Shown here: positions 9,301 through 16,967 of the stretch, piece after piece | Position numbering within the stretch: position 1 is the first letter of the stretch | Layout of the letters: every line of letters begins with the position of its first letter | NCBI GenBank assembly: GCA_030378125.1 | Contig: JAUCGN010000008.1 | Coordinates: forward strand, 1 to 20,000 | Source of the DNA: Thiotrichales bacterium HSG1 | Lineage (GTDB): Bacteria > Pseudomonadota > Gammaproteobacteria > Beggiatoales > Beggiatoaceae | DNA: 20,000 bases | Direction: 5' to 3' | The notes under the pieces: model-generated | The model's database searches: none | What the model was told of the DNA's origin: nothing | What the model saw: only the letters and a program-made list of their open reading frames with translations | Translations under genes and position numbers: made by a program

Positions 9301-12300
9301 TGAATTTAGCAGCACAAGTTATATCAGTATAGAGCGATACCGTGCCGTCACAACCTTGCCATTGGTCAAATTGAAAACCATCATTGGGACTGGCTGTTAA
9401 GTTAATTCCTTGTCCATAATCAAATGTATACTCACATTCAGTACCACAATTTATACCTTTAGGACTGCTGGTAATAACACCGTTAGTAGCTGGCGTAATT
9501 GTTAAAGTTTTAGGTAGTCCGGCAAAAGTGGCAGTACAAGTTTTATCTTTATTAATTCTTATCGAACCATCAGTTTCACAGTCTCCAGTCCAGCCAGTAA
9601 ATGACCAATTGTTATCTGGAGTAGCAGTTAAAGTTAGTTCAGTTTGATCAACATAATCAAATTCACAGTCATTACCACAATTAATACCATACACATCCGT
9701 TACAGTTCCATTACCAATTTTTTCTACTGTTAGTTTATAATATACTGAAACAGGGGGAGTAGGAGGTACGAGTATAGGGGGTATGGGTGGTGTTGATAGC
9801 AACTCGTAAGCTCCAACATCACAAGCAGCACCTTGAGGACGAGCAGTACCGCGTTGGTCAGTGGCTTCACAACCATTACCAGCATCAATGGCAACTGAGC
9901 CAGATAGTAATTCATGAGTTTCAGTGCTACCACCATTATTTGCTAAAGTTGGGTTAATATTCAAATTGCTCACAACTGGAGTGCCACAGCCACCATCTTC
10001 AATCAAATTATTACCATTGTCATTAAATATGTCATCATCAACACAATCTCCACCACTACTGCTCCCGGCAATTATAGTGTTCTTTAAGTTAATGGTTGCA
10101 CCATTATAGATACCACCGCCATTTACACTAGCAGAATTAGCATAGATAGTGCTATTTCTTACCATCATTACATTGATGTTGTACAATCCTCCCCCATTAT
10201 TCCCTGCACTATTTCCAGATATGGTGCCATTAATAATAGTCACTATGCTTTCTTCATTGTAAACACCACCCCCATCATTCCCTGCACTATTTCTAGAAAT
10301 GGTACTGTTATTTATATTAAGAATTCCTTCGTTATAAATTCCAGCCCCAGAATTATTGGAAGCATTGTCCGCTATAGTGCTATTAGTAATATTTGCTATT
10401 CCTAGCACATAAATACTGCCAAGATCATTGGTATTATTACTGTGTACTTTGCTATCGTTCAGGTTTAACACTCCGGCAACTTCAATGGCGGTCTGAGCAT
10501 TTATTGCAGTTGGAAGTACAGTTGTTCCGGTTATGTTTAAGTTGTTTATAGTGGTTGTGCCATTAGCAATGTTAATAGAAACAAAATTACCCCCGTCAAT
10601 AGTTTGACCACTACCGTCAATTGTTAAATTTTTGTTAATATTAAATGTATTAGCAATATTAATGGTATAAAGACTATCAAAGTCAATCGAACCTCCCGGA
10701 CAAAGGTCAGTTATTGCTTGGCGTAATGAACCGGCTCCAGTGTCATTAGCATTAGTTACCGTGATGGAAGCATTGCAAATACCAGTAGTGGTAACGGGTA
10801 GTTCGCTACTTAAAATACTGGTCAAATCATTTTGTTGAAGATCATGAGATGGAGTGGAGGTTTCTATAACAAAATAGTAAGTTGTACCAGCCGTTAAATC
10901 ACCAATGTTAGCAATTCCTATTGATTTGGCAGTCGTAGTAGCAATAGAGTATGGACCACCTGAATTAGTAGAATATTTAATTTGATATTCACCACCGTCG
11001 CCAGTATAAATAATCGGAGTCCAATTAAGGTCAATACTTGTATTGGTTAAATTTGTTGCATTCAACCCGGTTGGGGGAACTGTTTGAGTATTTCTCCAAT
11101 CTGAATCTTCAGTTGTTGGAGTACTATCTTCTTCATCAGTAAATGCATTGTAATCTAAATCTGTCAAGCTTAAACTAGCTGGTAAGGAAGGAATAGTTCC
11201 GGATAGTTGATTATTAGTAAGAATTAACATACTTAAACCGGTGATAGCATTTAACGCTGGAACAGTTCCCGATAGTTGATTTTCACCTAACGAAATAATC
11301 TGTAGATTACTTAAACTATTTAAATTAGGAATGGTACCATCCAATTGATTATCATCAAGAATAATTTCTCGCAATGTAGTGAAGCCACTTATTACAGTTG
11401 GAACATTACCAATTAATTGGTTACCTTCTAGCCAAATTGTTTGTAAACTGTTAAGATTTGTCAGGTCAGGAATTGTACCAGTTAAACCATTGTATTTCAA
11501 ACGAAGGTGTTGTAAATTGATGAGGTTGGATAAATTAGGGATTGTACCTGACAATGAATTATTGTACAGGGAAAGTTCTTGTAAAGAAGTTAAAGCACTT
11601 AAATCTGGAATGGTTCCATTTAAATTTTGACCATTTCTACTGATGGAAGTCACATAACCACCAGTACAAGTTATTCCAACCCAAGGAGAAGAAGTACAAG
11701 GAGTAGTCGTTATATTCCAGTTATTAGTTCCATTATCACTCCAACTAGCTCCATTAGTACTATCATAAAGGGCAACCAAAGTTTCACATTCAGCCTGAGG
11801 AATTTCAAGTTGAGTAGTACATATCCCGGATGTTTCATAAGCCCCAATATCACATTTTCCATTTTGAGGACGCAAAAAACCACGTTGGTCAACAGTTGTT
11901 CCACAGGTGGTATTACCAGTATTAATAGCCGGAGAACCGGTTAGCAAAGCAAAAGTTTGAGTTGTGCCACCATTATTTTTTAAAGAGTCAAGTTTTGGGT
12001 CACCAGAAAAAGTCGGGCTACAACTATTATTTTCAATTAAATTCTTAACATTGGTAGAAATAGTTCCAGTATTAATACAGTCAGTTACACTACTATTAGC
12101 AATTATAGTATGTTTAAGGAAGAGATTACCAGCATTATTAAGACCCTCACCAGTGTTACCAGAAAAAGTATTGTTGTAACTGGCAGCCGTACGAGCATTA
12201 AAAAAACCAGCACCATTTGTAGCCGAATTGCCAACAAAAGTACTATTTGTAATCGTTAAACTATTGTTATTATAAATTCCTCCACCATCGGCAGCAGAAT

Positions 12301-12703
12301 TATCAAGGAACAGACTGTTTTCTACCGTCAATACACTACCACTATTAACTAAAATACCTCCCCCATTGGCAGCGATTTCTTTACCATTCCTGATTGTTAA
12401 ACCCTTCAAGGTCGTCATACCACCATCTATTTGGAAAATTCGACTGTTTAAATTACCATCAAGAGTGATTCTGTGTTTTTTAGCATCAATAGTTAAATTC
12501 TTACTAATGGTTAATTGGCTACTAAGGGTAATATAATAATTATCAAAAAAATCAATAGTATCAACAGTAGTAGCATCAGTAATTGCCTGTCGTAAAGAAC
12601 CAGTACCACTGTCACTGTTATTAGTTACAGTGATGGTAGCAGCAAAAACAATATTAGTTATTAATAAACAAAAAGTTATAATACATAATTTTATAATATT
12701 CAT
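6302..12703 (-). CDS. Giant secreted multidomain mosaic protein (beta-helix, LRR, FN3, Calx-beta-like, duplicated C-terminal module)
   Basis: A 2133-residue protein with a signal peptide (1-21, ending VFA). Domain order by eye: CSLREA-like motif GSLRQAITDA then a GGGI/NST-rich beta-helix ending DQRGFLRPQ...CDIGAYE (22-290); leucine-rich repeats of the L-x-G-x-IP type with a W-x-GI-x-C cap (305-520); fibronectin-III-like (545-637); a second CSLREA/beta-helix module (645-966); a Pro-rich linker; two bacterial repeat domains with GI-NCG and TATF/AAKF (988-1134); a low-complexity N/T/D/G linker (1138-1181); choice-of-anchor-U-like (1190-1310); Calx-beta-like ending TITDDD (1335-1435); an N-G-rich beta repeat (1460-1634); a helical repeat region (1640-1760); and two copies of an unrecognised module ending in WC...CDFDN (W1961 and W2113). 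Probably cell-surface or extracellular. No autotransporter barrel, RTX repeats or sorting tail seen. Function unknown. Confidence 0.85.
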   Translation of the reverse strand: MNIIKLCIITFCLLITNIVFAATITVTNNSDSGTGSLRQAITDATTVDTIDFFDNYYITLSSQLTISKNLTIDAKKHRITLDGNLNSRIFQIDGGMTTLKGLTIRNGKEIAANGGGILVNSGSVLTVENSLFLDNSAADGGGIYNNNSLTITNSTFVGNSATNGAGFFNARTAASYNNTFSGNTGEGLNNAGNLFLKHTIIANSSVTDCINTGTISTNVKNLIENNSCSPTFSGDPKLDSLKNNGGTTQTFALLTGSPAINTGNTTCGTTVDQRGFLRPQNGKCDIGAYETSGICTTQLEIPQAECETLVALYDSTNGASWSDNGTNNWNITTTPCTSSPWVGITCTGGYVTSISRNGQNLNGTIPDLSALTSLQELSLYNNSLSGTIPNLSNLINLQHLRLKYNGLTGTIPDLTNLNSLQTIWLEGNQLIGNVPTVISGFTTLREIILDDNQLDGTIPNLNSLSNLQIISLGENQLSGTVPALNAITGLSMLILTNNQLSGTIPSLPASLSLTDLDYNAFTDEEDSTPTTEDSDWRNTQTVPPTGLNATNLTNTSIDLNWTPIIYTGDGGEYQIKYSTNSGGPYSIATTTAKSIGIANIGDLTAGTTYYFVIETSTPSHDLQQNDLTSILSSELPVTTTGICNASITVTNANDTGAGSLRQAITDLCPGGSIDFDSLYTINIANTFNINKNLTIDGSGQTIDGGNFVSINIANGTTTINNLNITGTTVLPTAINAQTAIEVAGVLNLNDSKVHSNNTNDLGSIYVLGIANITNSTIADNASNNSGAGIYNEGILNINNSTISRNSAGNDGGGVYNEESIVTIINGTISGNSAGNNGGGLYNINVMMVRNSTIYANSASVNGGGIYNGATINLKNTIIAGSSSGGDCVDDDIFNDNGNNLIEDGGCGTPVVSNLNINPTLANNGGSTETHELLSGSVAIDAGNGCEATDQRGTARPQGAACDVGAYELLSTPPIPPILVPPTPPVSVYYKLTVEKIGNGTVTDVYGINCGNDCEFDYVDQTELTLTATPDNNWSFTGWTGDCETDGSIRINKDKTCTATFAGLPKTLTITPATNGVITSSPKGINCGTECEYTFDYGQGINLTASPNDGFQFDQWQGCDGTVSLYTDITCAAKFKPIPPLQDNETNETGSNEVVKDGQTGNNGTDDNTNNGTDDNTNTGDLVNVKTVLDAVTEQPITLQTENCHIVELTSHIAETGEHDFPQGVISYKLSCQEAKVTVYFHAIKKLRTLPVFKKYGPTIPGDPTTNGWYILPNVTFDISEINGEQVVAAHFTLKDGELGDDTGIDGMIVDPGGIAYSNDVDNVISFISKYFTASRKAKQATITINRNGLIGEFEVDYNIVGNTAVTNKDFQIVNGTLHWDNDERGDKSFTIPISQNATIGSTIQLNLNNLTPLIVGSLLGIETATLTITDDDILTTQAPSSDPSIQSLPTIVDTNFSGQSKTFTEDTTVTEHGNIGNAIFAGYVENNGMIANSNFLETATVVGGKLSGDIVNDGIINDVNFVGNTLTGGMLAGNNVNNSVIGGVIRDIQLAPAATLTKGKLGGVVGGGDGCAIKDVQLIAHATLVDCNLGGNIIGDTKYPAQIGAVKILPGTTLSHVQLSPTVELTDDVVLGDGVRLPHKPPILQDFGLEPEEIAVLDNERLRQLEPAIFSLFTAEDVSKIPAKTFAAINGKQLAEFGYEALDGITSEQFQYLSLIALADLTPTNMAGFSGPVIKQFTQQHLNMLNPIIFQHQTSRNISKILVNLSEDIEPTKAEFLSNWLINHESGAITAPIGSDLTLLPKLLKLPKQVSLPTIIDINKGFGLAGRGITVKESIRRTLVAEGFTDLIIYQSEVGTLIVENTKNSDKYGFMPYNVKQTNGKPSLSIGAGGFQQVATPTGQQYKIIPVPYDSIALSEILNNGRVIVGKSGDVLMEVSEQTRREDARYIVMFDPFIEPAPNAWCIYDEITNESICDFDNAPIDMRPGIHFPRQRAKLELQQAKMVYPDGSSQKITSTIYSPETFIAEGLKFPGVEKLSFNVNGTFYVLYEGKPYIVIPNFNIKTKTTISPPEITLDDKGRIIYSVPIVFHNKTQQKDSQIMLVFDLFIKQIPESWCVEVNDGVFCDFDNMPELLR
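9172..9219. repeat. Two perfect tandem copies of a 24-bp unit
   Basis: Bases 9172-9195 and 9196-9219 are identical. On the - strand they encode two copies of an eight-residue unit made of N, G, T and D in the linker between the bacterial repeat domains and the choice-of-anchor-U-like domain of the giant protein. The unit length is a multiple of three, so copy-number change would keep the frame and alter linker length. Confidence 0.9.
11150..11640 (-). repeat. Leucine-rich repeat array inside the giant gene
   Basis: About eight consecutive units of roughly 23 residues follow the pattern L-x-x-L-x-L-x-x-N-x-L-x-G-x-I/V-P, for example LQELSLYNNSLSGTIP and LREIILDDNQLDGTIP. The L-x-G-x-IP form is the plant-specific class of LRR, also known from bacterial surface proteins. 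The array is flanked by a cap with W-V-G-I-T-C on the N-terminal side and a fibronectin-III-like domain after it. LRRs usually bind proteins or glycans; the ligand is unknown. Confidence 0.85.
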
Positions 12704-13493
12704 ATTTTCATTAACTCTAGTTATGGGCCTAAACTACAATCATTATTTCCCGGAATTTAAACTTTAGTTTGGAAAGATAAATCCTTTACTCCTGATCTTA
12801 ATGGGGAATTTCATCATAAACACACCAGTACTAATTATTGTTGCTGATAACTGTTGTGCTGTTGGTTTATAGCCCACCGATGCTCTTTTCCATCTTTTTT
12901 AAGTAACCGTCCTTCAGGTAATAATAGTTCAAGATTTTCTATTTTGACAGTATTTGCATCCAAATTACTAATGTACTTGGAAATATTTTTATTCTTTTTA
13001 TGTTTAAGTACGATTAGGTCTAACATATCAAGTAATCCTAAATAATATAGTAATAACTTCAGAAACTTATTATTTATCAAAATAATAAAATATTTATCAC
13101 TATTTTTTAAAGATTACTAACAAGAGTACTAATGAACAAGGTAGTATTGTATAACATGTTAAAAATATTAAGGAAAAAATTACTTTGGCAGGTATTGTAA
13201 GAGCTGTTAGCTTATCCGAGCATTGGTTGCAAATGTAAACAAAAAAATATGATAACGTTTAAAATCATACTTCCTTCCAATTTTATTTTCACTTGTACTG
13301 TTAATTCTTTTCCATTTTGTGATATTATCACCACCATTAATTTTTCAATCCTTTATTCTAACTATATTATTTCACATTTTTATCACATCATCAACACTCC
13401 TTAATCTTATAATTTTCGGTTAGGTTTCTAAATTTCCAAATATGTGTTTTTAAATGAAAAATTATTATTTATACTACACTAACTATAAATTAA
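12704..13493. other. Long intergenic region with no convincing gene
   Basis: About 790 very AT-rich bases separate the divergent starts of the giant gene and iscA. A - strand frame at 12835-13080 (81 codons, TTG start, Lys- and Asn-rich) and a + strand frame overlapping it lack ribosome sites and recognisable domains; I do not call them genes. TATACT at 13470-13475 could be a -10 box for iscA, without a clear -35. No repeat, tRNA or riboswitch-like structure was recognised. The gap could hold a decayed gene or the regulatory regions of both neighbours. Confidence 0.5.
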
Positions 13494-13508
13494 ATGGTAC
13501 TTAAAACA

Positions 13509-13832
13509 ATGGCTGTTACAATTACAGAAAAAGCTGCTATACATATTCAAAAAAGCCTTGCTAATCGTGGCAAAGGTATAGGTTTACGAGTTGGAGTTAA
13601 AACTTCCGGTTGTTCAGGTATGGCTTATGCGATAGAGTTTGTTGATGAAATTGAAGAACATGATCAAGTGTTTGAATCTCAGGGAATTAAAATCATCGTA
13701 GACTTAAAAAGTTTGGTTTATCTGGATGGTACTAAACTTGATTTTGTAAGAGAAGGACTAAATGAGGGTTTTAAATTTAACAATCCTAACATCAAGGGTG
13801 AGTGCGGTTGTGGTGAGAGTTTTGCTGTATGA
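13509..13832 (+). CDS. iscA: Iron-sulfur cluster assembly protein IscA (A-type carrier)
   Basis: A-type carrier that helps mature Fe-S proteins in the cytoplasm. From the ATG at 13509 it has 107 residues, the typical IscA length. The three conserved cysteines are present: Cys35 in [10 protein letters not shown], and Cys99 and Cys101 in [18 protein letters not shown] and [13 protein letters not shown] point to IscA more than ErpA or SufA. An in-frame ATG at 13494 would add five residues (MVLKT) before the [10 protein letters not shown] start normal for the family; neither start has a clear ribosome site. The stop overlaps hscB. iscR, iscS and iscU, expected upstream, are absent from at least the preceding 790 bases. 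Confidence 0.92.
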   Translation: MAVTITEKAAIHIQKSLANRGKGIGLRVGVKTSGCSGMAYAIEFVDEIEEHDQVFESQGIKIIVDLKSLVYLDGTKLDFVREGLNEGFKFNNPNIKGECGCGESFAV

Positions 13833-14356
13833 TGGACAATTATTTTACAACTTTTGGTTTACCGTTATCTTTTGATATAAATACTAAAAAACTTGCTGAA
13901 TATTATAGAAATTTACAGAATACCATGCATCCAGATAAATTCGTCAATGCTCCAGAACAAGAACGGCGATTAGCTATGCAAAAAACTGTACAGATTAATG
14001 AGGCTTTCCAAACTCTAAAAGACCCTCTTAAACGTGGACTTCATTTATTACAGTTGCAGGGTGTGGATGTTAATGGTAACACTGTGGTGGATAGTGATTT
14101 TTTGATGACCCAAATGGAATTGCATGAACAACTCAATAGTATTAAACAACAATCTGTTCCAATTGATTCATTGAACGATTTTCTGCTCCAAATTCAACAT
14201 GAACAACAACAGTTAAATATTTTGTTAATCAAACATTTTTCAGAAGAAAATTATCAACTTGCTCATGGTAATGTACAAAAGTTACAATTTTTTGCCAAGT
14301 TATATGAAGAAGCACTTAGATTGGAAGAAAACTTGTTGCTTAGTCAATCATCTTAA
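13829..14356 (+). CDS. hscB: Fe-S assembly co-chaperone HscB (J-domain protein)
   Basis: J-domain co-chaperone that brings IscU to the Hsp70 HscA and stimulates its ATPase. It encodes 175 residues from the first ATG; the family usually starts at the second (13832), giving [11 protein letters not shown] as in known HscB proteins. The J-domain carries the essential HPD (33-35 from the second Met) in [13 protein letters not shown], followed by [23 protein letters not shown], typical of HscB. The C-terminal half is a helical bundle that binds IscU. It overlaps iscA by 4 bases (ATGA). hscA and fdx, the usual next genes, are missing: a gene on the opposite strand ends 72 bases downstream. Confidence 0.93.
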   Translation: MMDNYFTTFGLPLSFDINTKKLAEYYRNLQNTMHPDKFVNAPEQERRLAMQKTVQINEAFQTLKDPLKRGLHLLQLQGVDVNGNTVVDSDFLMTQMELHEQLNSIKQQSVPIDSLNDFLLQIQHEQQQLNILLIKHFSEENYQLAHGNVQKLQFFAKLYEEALRLEENLLLSQSS

Positions 14357-14385
14357 ATATTAAGTGTATGAATAATAATCTATAA

Positions 14386-14410
14386 ATTATTTTTTACTGT
14401 AAAAACTAAT
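14386..14410. terminator. AT-rich palindrome between convergent hscB and the TPR gene
   Basis: TTTTTAC (14391-14397) and GTAAAAA (14399-14405) are inverted around one base, extended by ATTA (14386-14389) and TAAT (14407-14410). As RNA it would fold with a three-base loop and A-U pairs only, with U runs in either direction. Its position between convergent stops suggests a bidirectional terminator, but in such AT-rich sequence the call is weak. Confidence 0.35.
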
Positions 14411-14427
14411 CAAAGAAATTCAATCTA

Positions 14428-15963
14428 TTATTTTAAAACTTTTGTCAGAGTATCTATACGTTTTTGTACTGTTTTGGGATTAAAATTAACTTTTTGATTA
14501 TTGGCTAAATTCAAAGCTCGTTGATAATAGGTTAATGCAGCTTTTGGTTGATTAATGTGGTCTAAACTAATCGCAAGATTGTATGCATAACCAGCATGTT
14601 TTTTATCATAACGCATTGCCTCAAAATAAGCAGGTTGAGCTAATTCCCAACGTCCTTGACTAGCATATAAATTACCTAAACTAAAGTGGATATATGCTGC
14701 TTTAGGTGATTCTCTTAACAAAAGTTTTAGTTTAGTTTCACTTTTAGGATTGTTACCAAAACTATTAATTAAACCAACTTGAGCATGGTTATCTTTAGGG
14801 TATTTACGCAGTATTAGGCGATAAAATTGTTGAGCTTGTTGAATGTTATTGTCTCGTACCGCTAAAGCTGCCATTCCTAACAGGGCATCACGATTATTTT
14901 TATCATGACGTAAAACTTGTTGATATGCACGTTTAGCTTTTTTATTGTTACCACTTTGTAACGCATTGTAAGCCTTAGATAAATCTTTTTCAACAACATT
15001 CACTTTTTTCTTCAAGGTACGAATATTAGCTTTTTGCTCAGGTATAGCTTTAGGAAGTTTAATTGGAACCGGTTTAGGTGTTTTAATAATTGGTTTAATC
15101 TTTTTAATTTTATCAATCGTCACTGATAATGGTGGTTTTACTGGTGTAATGTTCTCATCTTGAACCTTTTTAGTTGGCTGTTCAGTCACAACTGGTTGTT
15201 TAACTTTGAGCGTAAGTGGTTGCTCAACTGGAATGGGATTAGCTGTAGATCGCTGAGATAATTTGCCAAGCTGTAATGGTGGTGATTGTTCCAAATTAAG
15301 TAAAGGTTGTAAAAAATAATAACCAGCCCCTATTCCTATCACCATAATTCCTAAAATTGCTACTGACCATATGGTACGCTTGGAAGAATGTTTTGATTTA
15401 TCATTGGATTGATTTGTTTGACCGGCGATGAAAATTCGTTGTGCATCTTGAGGCTGATATTCTGTCGATTTTACCGGTTTTTCCAGTGGAGATTGTTCAT
15501 TTATGCCCAACATTGGGATTTGTGGGTCTTCAGCTTTTTCTGAATATTCTTTGTCGCTTAATGAAAAAAGCTTTTGAATTTCATCAACATCTGATAATTT
15601 ATCATTATTGGGTAGTTTAACCTCGGTCTCAATTGGAGGTGACACAGTTGGTACATCAGTTTTTACATCTTCAACAATGTCTTCTTGTATGTCATTTATT
15701 TTAGAATTTGGCTCATTTTGAAATTGAGGCAGAAATTCATCCTCCCATTTTTCGGAAACATTATCTAATTTTTCAGGTTGCGGATCAGGAGAGGTAGAAA
15801 GATCATCTTGTTGAAACTGCGATAGTAATTCTCCATCCCAATTATTCTCATCTGAAGTAATGGTTGAGCTGTCAACAGTTTCATCCCAATTATTCTCAGA
15901 AGTAATGGTTGGGCTATCAATAGTTTCATCAACTTTTTTCAAAGCATCCATCAATAAGCTCAT
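14428..15963 (-). CDS. Membrane-anchored tetratricopeptide repeat protein
   Basis: A 511-residue protein starting MSLLMDALKKVDE, an N-terminal amphipathic helix seen in proteobacterial TPR proteins linked to secretion or pilus functions. The first 185 residues are acidic and low in complexity, with in-frame duplications. One membrane segment follows at about 196-217 (WSVAILGIMVIGIGAGYYFL), then a Pro/Lys/Val-rich linker (about 225-320). TPR-like helical pairs fill about 325-500 (for example AYNALQSGNNKKAKRAYQQVL and YAYNLAISLDHINQPKAALTYY). Topology is probably N-terminus in the cytoplasm and TPRs in the periplasm. GGAAG upstream of the ATG supports the start. No pilus or secretion gene is adjacent, so the function is unassigned. 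Confidence 0.85.
   Translation of the reverse strand: MSLLMDALKKVDETIDSPTITSENNWDETVDSSTITSDENNWDGELLSQFQQDDLSTSPDPQPEKLDNVSEKWEDEFLPQFQNEPNSKINDIQEDIVEDVKTDVPTVSPPIETEVKLPNNDKLSDVDEIQKLFSLSDKEYSEKAEDPQIPMLGINEQSPLEKPVKSTEYQPQDAQRIFIAGQTNQSNDKSKHSSKRTIWSVAILGIMVIGIGAGYYFLQPLLNLEQSPPLQLGKLSQRSTANPIPVEQPLTLKVKQPVVTEQPTKKVQDENITPVKPPLSVTIDKIKKIKPIIKTPKPVPIKLPKAIPEQKANIRTLKKKVNVVEKDLSKAYNALQSGNNKKAKRAYQQVLRHDKNNRDALLGMAALAVRDNNIQQAQQFYRLILRKYPKDNHAQVGLINSFGNNPKSETKLKLLLRESPKAAYIHFSLGNLYASQGRWELAQPAYFEAMRYDKKHAGYAYNLAISLDHINQPKAALTYYQRALNLANNQKVNFNPKTVQKRIDTLTKVLK
15835..15927. repeat. In-frame direct duplication near the start of the TPR gene
   Basis: Unit 1 (15835-15882, 48 bases) and unit 2 (15883-15927, 45 bases) are nearly identical apart from a 3-base deletion and a few substitutions. 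They encode adjacent copies of an acidic segment ending TITS(D)ENNWD. A more diverged third relative may be the EKWEDEFLPQFQ segment, which resembles NNWDGELLSQFQ just before it. Confidence 0.8.
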
Positions 15964-15995
15964 ATTTTTACTTCCAAATTAAAATTTGTTAAATC

Positions 15996-16029
15996 AAACC
16001 TTCCATATTTTCAAAATTCTAGAAGGTTT
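15996..16029 (-). terminator. Terminator-like hairpin after the ABC permease; copy 2 of a dispersed repeat
   Basis: On the - strand AAACCTTCTA pairs with TATGGAAGGTTT (about 10 pairs including one G-U) around an A/T-rich loop. It begins 30 bases after the permease stop and lies upstream of the TPR gene. Only a short T tract (GATTT) follows. Core and loop match the terminator at 6233-6266 at 25 of 27 positions. Confidence 0.5.
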
Positions 16030-16058
16030 AAGATACTATTTCTGATTCCTTAAAGTTA

Positions 16059-16880
16059 TCAAAGCATTTCACGAATATGTGGTTCTGCTCGATGAAATAA
16101 GACCCAAGCTGGTCCCAATAACAATAACCATAATACAAGTGGTCGGAAAACATTACCATAATTCCAATCCATTCCTTGAATAGCGGCATGAATTAATACC
16201 ATCAAATCTGCTGCTGGATTGAAAATTAATATGAATTGCATTTGCTCTGGCATTTGGGATGGCATGTATAAAATTGGGGTTAAATATAACGTGATAGTAA
16301 TTAAAAATGGGAAAAATTGACCTATATCTTTTAAAAACAAAGCTATAATTGCCAGCAAATAACACAAAGGCAGTAGCCAAACAGCTAACAATATTACGGC
16401 CAAAATTGCCACAGGTATAGCACTAGGACCTTGCAATACTCCGACCGTTATTACCATTACAGTAATATATAGTATGACAGATAGTAACACTGGTAAAAAT
16501 GGTAAAATTACGATTGGAAATACTGCTCGTCGATATAAACTACCAAATTCAGCTAGTATACTTAAACTACGGGTTAATACATCGGCTATCAGTAACCAAG
16601 GTAACATCCCAATCAAAAAATAATCCACAAATGGTATACGGCCCGGAAATTTAATTTTTAAAACAATATCCAGTAAAAACCAGAAACCTATAATTTGTAG
16701 TGCCGGCTGAAACAATAACCATGCATCACCAAACAAGGTACCTGATGTTCTGGTGGTGATATCACGTTTAAGTAATAAAAACAACAAATGTCGGTGAGAA
16801 TATGCAGCCATAAATGGACCCCATAAACCAGCATAAGTTGCTACAACATAACGTTTTAAGAAATTAAATACAGTCATCAT
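16059..16880 (-). CDS. ABC-2 type polysaccharide-export permease (Wzm/KpsM/TagG family)
   Basis: Inner-membrane permease of the family that exports O-antigen, capsule or teichoic-acid-like polymers. The 273 residues hold the expected six hydrophobic segments. The N-terminal LLFLLLKRDITTRTSGTLFGDAWLLFQP matches the R-D-...-R-...-G-x-x-W-x-x-x-x-P signature of this family, and YLTPILYMPSQMPEQMQFILIFNPAADLM is the typical late loop. The start is a double ATG (MMTVF). The ATP-binding partner (Wzt/KpsT) usually lies directly beside it, but none is seen in this window; neighbours are a TPR protein and an FMN-binding protein. Substrate cannot be told from the permease alone. Confidence 0.88.
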   Translation of the reverse strand: MMTVFNFLKRYVVATYAGLWGPFMAAYSHRHLLFLLLKRDITTRTSGTLFGDAWLLFQPALQIIGFWFLLDIVLKIKFPGRIPFVDYFLIGMLPWLLIADVLTRSLSILAEFGSLYRRAVFPIVILPFLPVLLSVILYITVMVITVGVLQGPSAIPVAILAVILLAVWLLPLCYLLAIIALFLKDIGQFFPFLITITLYLTPILYMPSQMPEQMQFILIFNPAADLMVLIHAAIQGMDWNYGNVFRPLVLWLLLLGPAWVLFHRAEPHIREML

Positions 16881-16967
16881 GTAATGATAACATATTTGGG
16901 TAGTTCTGCATAAAATGAGATTTTTGATAATTCTTATTCATTGGAATAATTCCGAATAGCTATTGAA

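Noticed and set aside
9890..12640. CRISPR-like spaced repeats suggested by recurring short words such as ACCACCATT and GTTCC
   Set aside because: The words are codons for GGG/NGG and G-T-I-P repeats in one long open frame, without constant repeat length or unique spacers.
6302..12703. Type V autotransporter
   Set aside because: No C-terminal beta-barrel pattern or terminal aromatic residue was seen; the protein ends in the WC...CDFDN module and LLR.
12835..13080. An 81-codon - strand open frame upstream of the giant gene
   Set aside because: It needs a TTG start, has no ribosome site, is overlapped by an antisense frame of similar length, and shows no recognisable domain. Its size is unremarkable for AT-rich intergenic DNA.
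16943..16964. Adjacent short palindromes GGAATAATTCC and AATAGCTATT after the rnfG-like gene
   Set aside because: They are short and AT-rich, have no usable loop and no T run, and are expected by chance in such sequence.
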